A stretch of 64,000 bases of DNA. Source: Gautieria morchelliformis (taxonomy: Eukaryota; Basidiomycota; Agaricomycetes; Gomphales; Gomphaceae). Under the pieces are notes generated by a model. The model had not been told where the DNA came from. It saw nothing but the letters and a program-made list of their open reading frames with translations, and did not search any database. This document shows positions 21,720 to 34,056 of the stretch, in pieces (the stretch's first letter is position 1; each line of letters opens with the position of its first letter). The DNA is taken from the NCBI GenBank assembly GCA_015179125.1, contig WHVA01000438.1, positions 1 to 64,000 on the forward strand, read 5' to 3'. The position numbers were made by a program, and so were the translations under genes.

Positions 21720-23297
21720 ATGCTGTCTGAATCTGAAGAAGAATCCCCACTGGTAGCCAACTTTTGCGCATGGTTACGAAGTAAGGGAGCATATCTACAC
21801 CCTGCTCTGAGGTTCGTCAAAGGTCTGTCCGGCATAACGTCCTGGGAGCAGACATTGCTCAATGCTCAGCTTGTTCCCACCAGATGTTTCCGGCACATCC
21901 GTTCTTACAACTGAGGATATGCCTTCTGACTGCAAAGTCGCCTCGTGCCCTTTCACTCTTGCCATCACCCCACAATCTTCCAAAGACGCTTTGTTAGCAC
22001 TCGCTAAAATGAGCAACGATAATGGCCATCAGTTGGATGCGTTCACTGAGCGTGAGCTTATATGCACGTACATTATAATGCATTGGATCTTGGAAGAGGA
22101 ACGAGACAATGCCGAGTTGAGGAGGTTCTGAAACATGTTATCTTTACATATTATGTTCTCAGCTTGCCATTCAGCATCGCAGTATCCATGTTCGACTACC
22201 TTCCATATCTGCGCACCCTCCCTACGGCCGACGCACTGCGCACTCCCCTCCATTTTAGGGAAGAGGAGTTGTTTTTGTTACGTGGAACAAATCTCTATGG
22301 TGCCACGTTAGATCGACAAAAAGAGAGGCGATTAGAATGGGAACGTTGCCGAACGTATGTTGAAACTCTTCGGCCTGTGTGGAAAGACCGTTTTACATGG
22401 TAAGCCGGAACGCCTTTGCTTTCTTTAAGATTTCTGAAGCTACGTCAAGGGAAAAGTATCTGACGGCCGCAACTTACCTCTCGTCTCGAGCTTTTCCCTC
22501 CACAATTCTCTCTGCGACACCCTCACTCATCTCAGCAACTTCCTCTCATCCTGTTCTTATCCCAGGGGTTGACTCCTTCAATCATGCCCGTGGACACCGC
22601 GTGTCCTGGTTGGTCGGTCCGGTTCGAGATTATGTGTCTCCCCCTCCCACGTTTACCCCCACCACATCAGATGCTCATCAGATCTCGCTGATTATTCACG
22701 ACGTCGCAACCGCCTACACTGAGGTCTTCAACAACTACGGCCCGAAACCCAATGCCGAGCTGATCCTTGGCTATGGGTTCTCGCTCCAGGACAACCCAGA
22801 CGACACGATCGTTCTCAAGGTTGGTGGCGTGCCGGAAGGTATAGATGGATATGGTAAGGCCTGGGAGGTTGGACGCGATGCCAGGGGATCAGAGGGGCCA
22901 TGGCAACAGCTAATGACCACTTGTTCACAAATGGTGGATGACCAGGAACAAGAAATAATAATTGCCGACTGGCAGTTTGAGCTTGATGTCGCAGAGGCAT
23001 TTAAAGAAATGGTGGATGAGAAGCTCACGGCACTGCCTCGTGTTGCGGAGGCAGCTCAGGAGGGTGTTCGTGCTGAAGTGTTAGAAATGATTCAACGTTA
23101 CGTTGAAGGCTGGTCTTGCCTACAAACTTTCTTTCTCAAACCATCTCACCATTGATTAACCAGGTCAGCAAGATATTCTACAATCTCTCTCTGCGTTTGC
23201 AGATTCGAAATACGAATGCGCCGTCGCCAAGGCGGAGCAGGATGAACTGGAGCTCGTGCTCGACGATGAAGCGGCAGACTCGGGACTAGTAAGCTAA
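21720..23297 (+). CDS. SET-domain protein lysine methyltransferase (RKM/SETD3-like)
   Basis: This type of SET enzyme moves a methyl group from S-adenosylmethionine to lysine (or histidine) on non-histone proteins such as ribosomal proteins. Exons run about 21,720-21,822, 21,884-22,115, 22,163-22,399, 22,450-23,108 and 23,164-23,297. Visible features are FCAWLRSKGAYLHPALRFVK with TTEDMPSDCKVASCPFTLAI (N-SET), ERELICTYIIMHWILEEE, PLHFREEELFLLRGTNLYGA (insert), YLSSRAFPS, PGVDSFNHARGHRVSW (the NH motif that binds the cofactor) and FNNYGPKPNAELILGYGF with NPDD (the YGF segment near the lysine channel). A charged C-terminal tail ends ELELVLDDEAADSGLVS. The last intron keeps frame only with a GC donor (23,109), which is unusual. 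The start at 21,720 puts MLSESEEESPLV ahead of the first SET helix, as in relatives. Confidence 0.85.
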
Positions 23298-24572
23298 CCC
23301 TATCAGCTGCACAATCCCACTACGAATCCGAGAGTAAATTCAAATGTCCTTTGGTGTACAACTTCTGCGCTTTTGCCCGATTGAAGCAGCACCGCGGATG
23401 CTGATATGGCTGAGGTTCAGGCATGATTTACAAATGCTAACGCAATCCAGGAGTTCCGGATGCGGGAATGTTAAGCTCGTGGGCCATACCGACACTTGTC
23501 ATTCAATCCTGTCACAGTGTCACCATTTCAATATGCCTACGGGGCAACTTGCATTCAAGCTTATGCAATGTTCAGCGTCGTTACTGTGAGCGTGTCTGGA
23601 TCTATCGGCCCTAATTATTCGGGTCGTGTAGAGTCTCATCTGTGGGCGAGGATGTTATACACGAAGGGCTAAGTTAACCGCGCAAAGGACAGTGAGTAAA
23701 TTCGGGAGATGAAATTCCCAAATATAACTAAGTATCCCATGAATGTCGCGTTTCGTGAAGCCCCCTCTGGTATGGCTTCAGATCCTCCCTGGCTATGCAG
23801 CCCAGACATCTCGGACCATCACTGCCATTCGTTCGCTGTAACAAGGGTGCTATCCACCGTAGCGTCCGACTTAATGACCCCCTTGCTGATACTCAACAGG
23901 GGTGTCCCGGATGTCACTCGTAGATCCAGCAGGAAGTGCGATATACTGATGACAGATATATTGCAGGGGGACTGCCCAGACGGGGGCAAATTCAGTGGAC
24001 AAGAGTAGTTCAAGTGTCTCGATGACGAAGACTCGCTGTCTCGCAAGGTATAGTCCTATTCCGTTGACTCCACTGTAATCGAGGAAGGTGAATATGTCCT
24101 TTCTTCTCCCGAGCCAAACTCAGGGCTGATCTGTGACATGTCAGAACGATGTGTATTGATTGTCTTAGAAACGTACAAAAGGCTGATGTTCATGGATGAC
24201 AACACGCTGCCATCCCAGAAGCGACCATGCCATGCTTTCTTCAACCGGTATAGGGTGAATGCAATGGCCCCTCTCTCGAATGGAAGCAAGGAGAAACTGT
24301 ATAAGATGGACGCTGGTGGATTGGTGGTCTCCAGTCACGCCAGGGGAAAAGGGTTATAATGTGACCCACTGAACCCCACGGCACACTTGAATAACTCGTA
24401 ATGTCATGTCAGAAATGGCTCTGGAGGGAAACGCAGGTTCGTAGATCTAATAGAATAAATTGTATGACGAGGATGATCCATATGTCGCGCCAGATGGAAA
24501 AGCGTGAGTGCATTGCAATAACCACGGTAACTGTACAAGTTCATGCCCCTGGTAGATATACAGTGAAACATG
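23298..24572. other. Intergenic; one unrecognised open frame
   Basis: A continuous plus frame at 24,060-24,359 (STVIEEGEYVLSSPEPNSG, then SERCVLIVLETYKRLMF) looks mildly coding but matches no family and has no clear start. Nothing else was recognised between the convergent SET and reductase genes. Confidence 0.35.
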
Positions 24573-27500
24573 TCAGCTTTCAAGAAACCCAACACCTCTC
24601 CAATACCCCAACCATTGCTCAATGCATCGTTTGTCTAAGCAATCGACATTTGCCAGGGTTGCCGATACTTGGCAGGCATAACTGCTCTGGAGCGATGGTG
24701 TGAATCTTTGGTAGCGGCCGGATCCATCAGGCAAGAGTTCTGAACCGGACCGGAAGAAGTCCAACAGTCTGAGAGCGGGATTGCTGTCTGCAGGATCTCT
24801 TCCAGATCGCTGCAAAGCCTCAAGGCGCGACAGCCACTCTGTATATGGAATGAGAGGTAGCTGAAGAATATTGGCAGCCGTCATAAATATGTCCGACCAT
24901 TCCACCGGTTTTGGATGTACGAGATGAAGATATCTATGATCAGCATTTCGCATCTCCACCAGAGACGCCGCTGCCACGTCTAATGGAATCCAAGCCACTT
25001 CCTACTCGTAAGATGAGAATCGTCAGTTTTTGAATGAAGTATTGATCACCGACCTCGTCTCTCAATGGAACGCAGCCGAGTATTTGTCCCCCCCGCATGA
25101 TAGCAGGAACCCATTCCTTTAAATTCCAGGCCCCATTCTTGCTGCTTCCGCTTAATTGGCCAATTCGGACGACGGTAGTCCTCATAGTCGTTTTCTGGGA
25201 GGCAGCCTCAAGAATTCGCTCCGTAACCCACTTGCTCTCGGAATATCCTGTCCCGACTGCCATGCAAGGCTCAGTCACTGAAGTCTCCTCAGCAGGCTCA
25301 GAGGAGGTAAAGTCTGGACAGCATATGTCAGGAAAAGACGCAAGGCGGTAAGATCAACTTACTTCTTAGAACAGAGATCGAGCTGGTGAACAGCAAGTAA
25401 GGGGGGTCAACCTTGGGAGAACCCAAGGCTAAGTTGATTAAATCCATAGTGCCTTTGATCAAAGGCTCAAACGAAGACAAGGACAAATTAAAATCAACAC
25501 GCCAGGCTGAACGAGACAAAGTCAATGTACGACCACGCTACGGGCACACGAATGGCTTACCATTGTGGATTATTCCTGTGATAGAGTCTTGGATCTCCAA
25601 GGGGCTTCAATATTCTCCACTGATTCAAAGCTGCTAAAAACACAGACCTGGGCAAAAACACATTTCTGTAATCCCAAATAGGGGCGTCCAGTGGTCATTT
25701 CCAATAATTGCAGCTTAGGAGAGGATAGCAACATTGGATCCAGACCACATGAAAGGAAGGCCTCCCGCTGCCTCTCATATAATCCGATACCCGGGGAAGT
25801 GGAGGGCCTGTTCAGTGCAAATATCTGTGCGACAGTGGGAAGCGCAAGGAGTTGTGCAAGTAAGCAACAACCAAGGTGACCAGTGCTCCCAGTGAGGAGA
25901 ATGACTTCGGTGTGTTCTGACATCGTGATGACACTAACTGATTTGGATGTGCGCTGGTCAGAAATACTAGCTGTGTATTTGGCAACAAGGGCCTCCATCT
26001 CGCGTAATTTGGAATTCCCCGTGTTGCCATTGCTTGTTTTGCCATCTTCACGGATCAAACAAACGCTACTGATGAACTCACTGAGACTCGACACAGAAGG
26101 GTGAGTGTAAACAAAGTTGTGGGATATGGGAGGCCAGTTAACCGCATGGGAAAACATGGGAGCTTCGCGGAGCACTTGCATGAGAACATTATGAATCCTG
26201 GTAGCTTGCAGACTGGGCGGAAACATTTCTAAGTGAGGGATGCCAGAGCATTCGGTGACTCACCTATCGCATCCATACTGGAAAATATCGTCGACATCGC
26301 GAACAGACCTCACCAATACCTGTTTCACTACCATCCTGACAAACTTCAAGACGGCTTCAGAGGTCCATTCCTCGGGAAGCCTGACATTAGCCTGTGCAGA
26401 TTCCTTCACCGCCGCATATGCAGCTTCAATCTCTTCGGCGTATATCTTCAGGGCTACGCCGCGGCGAGGGGTACCCTTCGCAGTATATTCCAAGGGCTTT
26501 TGAGCGCTTGTGACGATTATCATCTAGAAAGTTAAACTGAGATGGTATAAAGGGACATATCTTAGTAATTCCGACCGACCTCTTTGAAGAGTCGAGAATG
26601 GGACGGGGCAAATTCATTTAGCCTCTCCACACTCTTCCTAAGAACCGCCATTAATCTATGGGTTGCGTTGCGAAATTTTGAAGAAGATAACAAACCATAT
26701 AGCGCTCTTGAAGCTCTCCAATTTTGTTTCATCGCTCACTTCGAATAGGTACTCTTTCTTCGGCTCAACCAATACTCCGTTTTGAAATCTCTCACGCCCA
26801 AACATGACAGCAGCAGATATGTGAGGGTCACGTAGGAGGATACCCTCTGGGGGAGATATCGTCATTAACATTACACTAGCATGAAACATAAGATTGGAAA
26901 CCGACCGAGTGGCCCCGGGTTAGTCTGCACGTTATGAATGTCAGTCGATGCAAGCTCCTCGGTCATGAAAGGTACCTTTTCGCCCGTGGAAAGCATTATC
27001 TGATCATCGACACGTCCGTAGACCTTCCATCGCGTCGGGTCCGTTGGGTGTTGTACAATGAGATCACCAACCGCATAGGCGTTTCGCTTATTGATCGTCG
27101 TACTGGACAATGCCGGTGTGAAGCAATCCGTGTCCTAGAATAATGATTATGTAAACTCTGGAAATAATCGAACAGAGCGTGCGCTACATATAGCACGATG
27201 ACATACCACCATAAAGACTTCGTATATGTTAGCGACGCCATCATGAGGAAGGGCCTTCATTTCGACATGCGGAGAGAATTTGAAATACTCCCACTCGTCA
27301 ACACTGGGCTTTCCTGCCGAGAGAAAGATGCTCATACATCCCGCTTCCGTGCTGAGGGCCGTAAAGTGTCGGCGGAATCTATTCAGTTGTGAATGGAACT
27401 TCTGAACTCACCAGCCATAAAATGAATTGAGTGATACACCTTTCTGTGCGAGTTTATCACCTATGGACTTTGACATGGGAGCACCTGCATAGACCTAACA

Positions 27501-28834
27501 TTGCGCGTAAGGACATATACATCGGAGAATAGCAAGACTAACGACTGCAGTCAATGCCTTCAAGAATGCGATGTTGTTCGTGTCCTGACTCCAATGCTGC
27601 GATAAACAGTTCATTTCATTTCAACATCGTACCGCACGTGGGGCCATTGACTTACCTCGACGAATGAAGGAACACAGAAAACAATATCACTTTTTGTGTC
27701 AATTATTCCTTTGAGAACTGATTCAGGGGTAGGATTTGTTGGTGGTACAGTTGGTTCAAAACTGCCTAGTATCACCCCCGTGCAGCACTACATATCATGA
27801 TCTAATGAACGGCCGAAAAAGAGAGTGAGAAAGAGCAACACACAGTCCATAGAATCGTGATTACGCCCATCCCATCTATAAAGGCGCCGTGGAGAGGGGA
27901 ACGGGTAAAGTATAAAAAGAAACGTACGAAACATCGGCAAGGCATGCCCTGCCAGTGTTTTCGAGCATATATCGATTTCCCCATAATCTAGGGTCAGTTA
28001 GCAAATGTAAGGGAGCAAGAGGTAAAGGAACTCGCAAGGAACACTCCCCCATTCCAAGAGCATTCGATGGGTCAAAGTAATCGGTTTCGGGAATGCCGTA
28101 GAACCTGGACGGTAGTTGTATAGAAGGAAGATTATAATCGCAAAGACAGCTTGCCTGATGAGTGTAGAATTAGGCCTGGTCGGTCAATTTGTAGTGGTTG
28201 GATTGCGACGGGTGCGGTCTGCTTTCCTCCCGTTCCGCGAAATAGTTCCTCAAACCGGGGAGTTGGAAGGATCTCGACGTTGTGGCCATCTTTCGCAAGA
28301 AGATCAAGAGATTCCCGAGACAAACGTTGCATTGCTGGGTCAGGGCTGACAAAGAGCTGGAAGACACGCATCTTGGAAACTAGATGTGCGATGGCCAGGG
28401 GTGAATTTCGGGTAGAGATGGGGAACGCCGTGCATCCAAGGCTCATGATGCCTGCAATCAGGCAGGAATAGCTTATTGTGTCTGTAAGCATCCATTGGTA
28501 CACCCTACCCAATATCATACTCCACTATCATACCTGTGATGGCGAGGATTCCAAACGTAGGTCCAAGATCGTTAGTCTGTTTCTGAGATATGTACTGGTC
28601 TTTGCAGCGCGAATAGTGGGATTCGACGATGCGGGCCGCATTACGGATTGCTTGTACGCCCTCAGGATAAAACACGGTCCTAATTTGCCTTGGAGCTTCA
28701 GCGAATACGAAGAGAGGATGATTCGGACTATTCTTTGCCTGTGCCTCGTATATCTCTGGGATCGTAAGTGACCCGTCAAGAGGAGGCGGCGTGAAAGTTG
28801 TGGAATCAACGCCTTGTGGTGTTAAGAATTGCAT
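24573..28834 (-). CDS. Adenylate-forming reductase (NRPS-like A-T-R)
   Basis: These enzymes activate a carboxylic acid as the adenylate, load it on a carrier domain and release it by NADPH reduction to an aldehyde or alcohol. The start MQFLTPQGVDSTTF (28,834) leads into the family's N-terminal region. The A domain follows: HSSGSTAFPKP (A3, split by an intron at about 28,155-28,104), YAGAPMSKSIGDKL, SFYGCTEAGC (A5), WEYFKFSPHVEMKALPHDG, YAVGDLIVQHP and GRVDDQIMLSTGEKTNPGPL (A7-A8). The carrier domain has GCDSLQATRIHNVL, where an intron splits the phosphopantetheine serine codon (about 26,265-26,227). The reductase has LLTGSTGHLGCCLLAQLL (nucleotide binding, about 25,890), WRVDFNLSLSSFEPLIKGT, LLFTSSISVL and GTGYSESKWV (catalytic Tyr and Lys, about 25,235), ending GYWRGVGFLES. 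There are about a dozen short introns; the first uses a GC donor (28,154-28,153). A3 has Ala where Gly is usual. Domain order is complete; the substrate cannot be told from the sequence. Confidence 0.9.
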
Positions 28835-30134
28835 CTTGGAAGGGCGTAGGCTGAAACCTAGGGCCCCAGACCCGTAAACTTCGTATGGTGTGGGTAAATA
28901 AACCCACTACTGAAACCGGACTGCTGAGTACTTCCCACAGCATCCAAAAGCGGCGATAAGGAATTGAATAGATGGCAAACAAAAGCAAACACAGAACTTT
29001 CGCCATCATACTTACTGTACCTGATTTTAGGGCCAACAACTTTGCTGTAATAGGTAAGCGATACATCCTATTAAGAAGCACGAACTGCGTTGCGCTCTCG
29101 GTGTCCAGCGCCGCGACCAAACGTTAATAAGAAGAGAGCCAATTGGTTACGCCTGAAAGCCTAAAACGATGCCATGGAGTTCCACTGGCATTGGAGCTTA
29201 TATATACCTGTTTTAAGCGGAGTTAGAATACCGGAGAATAATCACTCATCCTGTAAAAGATGTTTCAATCCCCATTAATAATCTTTTGTTATACTTAGTC
29301 ACTGTAATTGTTAACTACTTGTATCGGCAGAACACTCGCGCATCACATTTTGTGACGGCCTAGAGCTCATGTGCTAGGCTCAAATTAAAGCCAGTTTTGA
29401 GAGCAACCCGACAGTCGGGAGATAGCCAGCTGACAACCCTAATATAAAAATAACCTTATAGATAGACAGATGAAGTCGCGTTACCCGATGACGGGTACAA
29501 CACGTGCCTTGCCTGTGCCACCGTAGCTACTTACATAGTAGCACGGCACGTATGAACGAAATATTGGCAGATGGTGTCGGGTTTCTTACGATTGCTCAGT
29601 TCACCACTTCCCCGTGCCCTTGACGAGCAAGGGAATCAAGGGGCCTTAAAACTTGACAAACACTGCATATGCCTCGTGCAGCGCAGCTTTGAGCTTGCAC
29701 CTGAGGCCCGGCAGTGGACGACAAAACATCATCATATACTAACTATATCGGGCGAGGTGCATCCATCCGCCACCTGTTGCCCACGTCAATACTACACATC
29801 TGCTTCGGCGCATCTATATAGTTTCCAAACTCGCGGACTCCAGGAGGCGGATTCTCATCGATCGTGTAAGAATGCGCCGGCGATAATCAACAGAGATCGA
29901 TAATAACTAAGTAGCGCCGATGCGCGACCTGGACATTGCTCTGAGCTCATACGCGCAATTGATGTTTCTGATACGATGAAATGTCCAGTTTTCTCAGTGG
30001 TCCGCCTTTGGATTATAGGTGGTGATGCATGATCTCTTCTCGGATCATTCCACCACCTGTCAGTAATGCCACAGACCGCGAGTGCTTAAAGGAATACATT
30101 CTTCTACACCTTTAACACACACTCGCACCAAATC
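28835..30134. other. Divergent intergenic region
   Basis: This is the shared upstream region of the reductase (-) and the membrane protein gene (+). It holds the TATA-like site and no recognised gene. A plus frame at 29,571-29,903 is unrecognised. Confidence 0.5.
29198..29207 (-). promoter_or_regulatory. Candidate TATA box for the reductase
   Basis: On the minus strand GGTATATATAAGC lies about 365 bp upstream of the chosen start at 28,834, and about 80 bp upstream of an earlier ATG (29,120) that opens a short unrecognised frame. A long 5' leader or leader intron is possible. Confidence 0.35.
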
Positions 30135-31549
30135 ATGGCTGGCATTGCTCTCGACAAAGCAGAAATAATTGCCATATTTCTGGAAACTTTGCTTTACGGT
30201 GAGAATTCCATCTCCATCCGTCTACTCGTAGATCATTTTGAACAGCGTCCATCAACCTTTCAGGCATTTCTTTAACACTTTTCTGTATCACGTTATGGAT
30301 TCTGGTAAACAAACAGGCTGAGACCAAAACACGTAGTCTCATGTTGGCGATCGCTATCAGCTTGTTCGTTCTGACCACTGCGGTGAGCTCTTTCACTATA
30401 CTTATGAGGACGTGAGGCCAATTCGAGTCAAACCAGCATATTATACTTGACTTCATCAGAATTTTAGAAGCGTTCATTTTCTTGCGCGATTCAATACCAG
30501 GTGGTCCAATCGGTATGTCGGACGTAGCCTTGATCGACTGTCCTTGCATCGATGGTGACATACTTATGTTTGGTCTAAAAGGATACTATGGGAATGTCTC
30601 CAATCCTCTTCATATCGCGAAGACTTCAGTTTATATTACCCAAACACTGATAGGTGATGCCCTTGTGGTGCGTTGGATCTATTAACCACGCTCCCCACTG
30701 TTCGGCAATGCTGTTTCCTACAGACATGGAGATGTTACTCAGTTCACCGGGGAAACAAGTACGTTATCATATATCCAGTAACGAGTGTCGCTGTGTGTGC
30801 TGGTAAGTTTTCTACTTGCAGACACTGTCAGCTCTGAAATTTAAACGTATGTGTTCTAGCTACTGGCTATTACATCACCTGGAACCTGACCAATGCGACT
30901 CCTGGTTCAACAATATTTCAGGCCGGTGGAGCGTGGATAACCGCCTTCTTTGTCCTTACCATGTCCACGAATGTGTACTGCACGAGCAAGTCGCATATCC
31001 AGTGACGCTGCAACGTCGCTATTTCTGACCATTCGCCTAGGCCTGATTGTGTACCGAATTTGGACCTCAAATCGATCTGTAGCCTCCTACCATCACAGTA
31101 GTCTCATACCAGTAATATTAGCGCTGGTAGAGAGTGCCGGATTGTACTCTTCTGCACTTCTCGCGCTGCTCATCGCATATCTTGCGAATTCCAACGGGCA
31201 ATACCCTGTTCTAGACACTGTGATGCCAGTCATCGTAAGTCGTGCTTCTAAAACTTATCAGCCTTGGGAATTGACTTTCGACGGCTGAATCCAGAGCATA
31301 GTATTTAGCTTGATTATCCTACAGATCAGCTTTCGTACCTCTAGCGTTCATGGCAGCACCGGAAAGTACTCTACCAGGGAGCATGCGAGCACGGCCCGCC
31401 ATGGATTTTCCACCACAGTCCCAAGCTACCCTTTACAAGCCATTTCGGTCGAAATATCCCGGGTTACGGATTCAGACGATACAAATGTACAGAAATCCTC
31501 AAAGGATCAGAAGAAATCCATGCCGGAGCAAATGTGGGAACAAGCTTGA
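30135..31549 (+). CDS. Basidiomycete seven-helix-type membrane protein of unknown function
   Basis: I recognise a family common in Agaricomycetes but with no assigned function. Exons: 30,135-30,198, 30,264-30,382, 30,428-30,512, 30,582-30,667, 30,724-30,802, 30,860-30,985, 31,041-31,234 and 31,295-31,549. The product begins MAGIALDKAEIIAIFLETLL, followed by hydrophobic segments SLTLFCITLWILV, LMLAIAISLFVLTTA, VYITQTLIGDALVTWRCY, VIIYPVTSVAVCAATGYYI, AWITAFFVLTMSTNVYCTSL, LIPVILALVESAGLYSSALL and VMPVISIVFSLIILQ, giving about seven membrane helices, then a polar Ser/Thr/Lys-rich tail. Family-typical words include IFLRDSIPGGPIGYYG and IVYRIWTSNRS. The sixth intron uses a textbook GC donor (GCAAGT at 30,986). 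It diverges from the reductase gene across about 1.3 kb. Confidence 0.75.
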
Positions 31550-32135
31550 TGATTGAATCTTAATTTTTGTATATTCTCTGGTCAATGTCGCACATAATGC
31601 TACAGTTGCCCTGTAAGGTACCTTTTTACATACACCGCTGCGTGGATGTAAGCACCACTGTCTCTAAACAGGCACCCTAACTCCTGCACAGAACTTGTTC
31701 AAGACTGAAAAAACTCAATTCTTTGACACACCATATCTTATCGACGCCCTTTGTGTCAATGTAAATGCACATTTGCATGCGTCAACGAGAGCAGAGTAAC
31801 ATGGGAGCTATGGCATCCGCATTGGTATGTTTATATTATGGTTCAAACGTCAAAATATCATAGTAATGAAATGCTCATACTGAAAAAGCAGTTAGGAGAA
31901 AAAGACCGGTAGCATAATCCCTACTAAAGCTGCGTTTGGTGAACATTGCGGTATGCGGGACTCTAGATGAGAGATTCACGGTGAAAAAGCATGGTGTTGG
32001 GGATCAAGAATGTTAATATTAGTGATGATGTGTGAGGTTGTTCAATTTTGGTAGATACAATTTCTCCTGTTAAGACTATAAGTCGTACTGAGGCTCGACT
32101 CCGAATGAGAGCTGAGGTGAGGTTCGGAACAGAGG
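31550..32135. other. No gene recognised
   Basis: AT-rich sequence between the membrane-protein gene and the chromovirus; only short frames. Confidence 0.5.
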
Positions 32136-34056
32136 GCTTGTGTAAGGGCAACCCTGGCTGGTTGTGGAGATCACACTATCACACAACTGACAAGGGGAAA
32201 TCCAAAGTATGTATAAATGAACAGAGTATACAAGAGAGGGGATTCTCACCTGACAAGGGGAAATCCAAAGAGAAAAGTCTAAGGACCCCCAATGTCAGCG
32301 AGCCCGTATTATACTACGCTGCGCAGCCAGGGACAACACTTGGCACCCGCCATCAACCCTGCATACTCATGACCTCCCTGACCCTTGATCGACCCTTGAT
32401 GCCACCTATTACGCGAGTCGCTTGATTTCCGACACTGTTCCGAGAGTGGAAGTCGGAAATTGGAGTGGAACTGGCAAGGCGAACAGAACTGGTGGAAGTT
32501 CTCCCAGAAGCGGAATCATTTCCGAAAGCGGAGGCGGAGATGGAATTGGACCTGGAAGCGGAGTCGGAAATGGAGTCGGAACTCGGTGTGGTGTCGGAAC
32601 TGGAAATGGAAAACAGGGTGTCCCCTGACATCACCCCCCCTCTAGCGTGCTGCGTCCTTGAAGCACGGGACACGAGGGATTGAAATGCCAGTGAGCGGAT
32701 TCGGCAAGGGGCACCGGGGTGTGTCCTATAGAACTCATGGAGTTTGTCTGGAGCGGAAACATCTTGCTCCAGGACCCACGAATTCTCCTCATACCCATAC
32801 CCTTCCCATTTCATGAGGAATTGGAGTCGTCCTCGCACGAACCGGCTGTCCAGGATCCGTTCCACCACATAGTGTTCTTCCCCATCTACAATTTCCGGCG
32901 GAGGTGGCAGACGAGCCTTCCGACCTGGAATTGGGTCCTCAAGTGTAGGGAGTAACTTCACCACGTTGAAGACGGGGTGGAGGCGGGACATGGACATTGG
33001 AAGTCGGAGGCGGTATGCATTCCGTCCAACCCTCTGCATCACTGTGAAGGGCCCAAGGTAGCGGTTGGCAAGCTTCTGCAAAGGGCGTGTGGTGCGGATG
33101 TCACTTGCATCTAGATACACCTTGTCTCCAACTTGGTACTCCGGGGCAGGAACCCGGCGTTGGTTGTAGTACCTTGCCATGTCATCCTTGGCCTTCGCAA
33201 GGGCCGACTTGGCTTCCGAAAGGGTGGAGTCCATGCGGTCTCGGAACTCATTGACCGTCTCGAGTCGGGACTCAGCCTGGCGCGGTTCAAAGCCCATCCG
33301 CGGGTGTCGTCCGGAGTCAAGCATGAAGGGAGTCTGTTGTGTGGCGGAATGTACATGGTTGTTGTATTGGAATTCCGCCAGTGGAAGTAACTCATCCCAG
33401 TCATCCTGCCTCTCATGGACAAAGAGGCGGAGATATTGCTCCAACTCCTGATTGACCCGTTCTGTCTGTCCGTCACCTGTGGATGGTATGCTGTGGTGGT
33501 GGCCAGCTTTATGCCAAGCAGGTGGTAGAGCTCCCGAGTCAATTATGGGACAAATTGCGGACCTCGGTCGGAAACAACTTGCTTCGGGAGCCCATGCAAC
33601 TTCCAGACATGTGCAAGGAACAGGCGGGCCGCTCCGAGGGCTGTGATCATCGTGTGCGTTGGAATGAAGTGGGACACCTTGCTTACCGAATCCACGACGT
33701 TCATGATCGCGTCGTAGCCATGAGACTCTGGGAGTTCAACGATGAAGTCGACACTGATGGTGTCCCAGCGGGATTCAGGAATCGGGAGTGGAACAAGTTC
33801 TCCGATGGCGGATGTCGTTGCGCTTTGGTTCGGAGGCAAAGGTTGCATGTCTTCACGTATTGTCCAATGTAGCGGGACATCTGAGGCCACCAGTAATTCC
33901 GAGCCACTAACTCCAGCGTCTTCCACCTGCCAGCATGCCCAGCGACCCGTGTGTCATGGTGCTGGGACACGATGCAGCGGCGGAGGTTCGCCCCACCTGG
34001 AACATAGACCTTGCCTCTGAAGTGGAGCAGTCCATCACATTTGGACCATTCCGCTT

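Noticed and set aside
24060-24359. Small gene between the SET and reductase genes
   Set aside because: The frame is open and plausible, but there is no start context, domain or partner exon; kept only as a note in the intergenic entry.
32422-32683. Gly/Ser- and Glu-rich short plus frames
   Set aside because: They are antisense readings of the GGAA-rich end of the chromovirus LTR and recur in every LTR copy.
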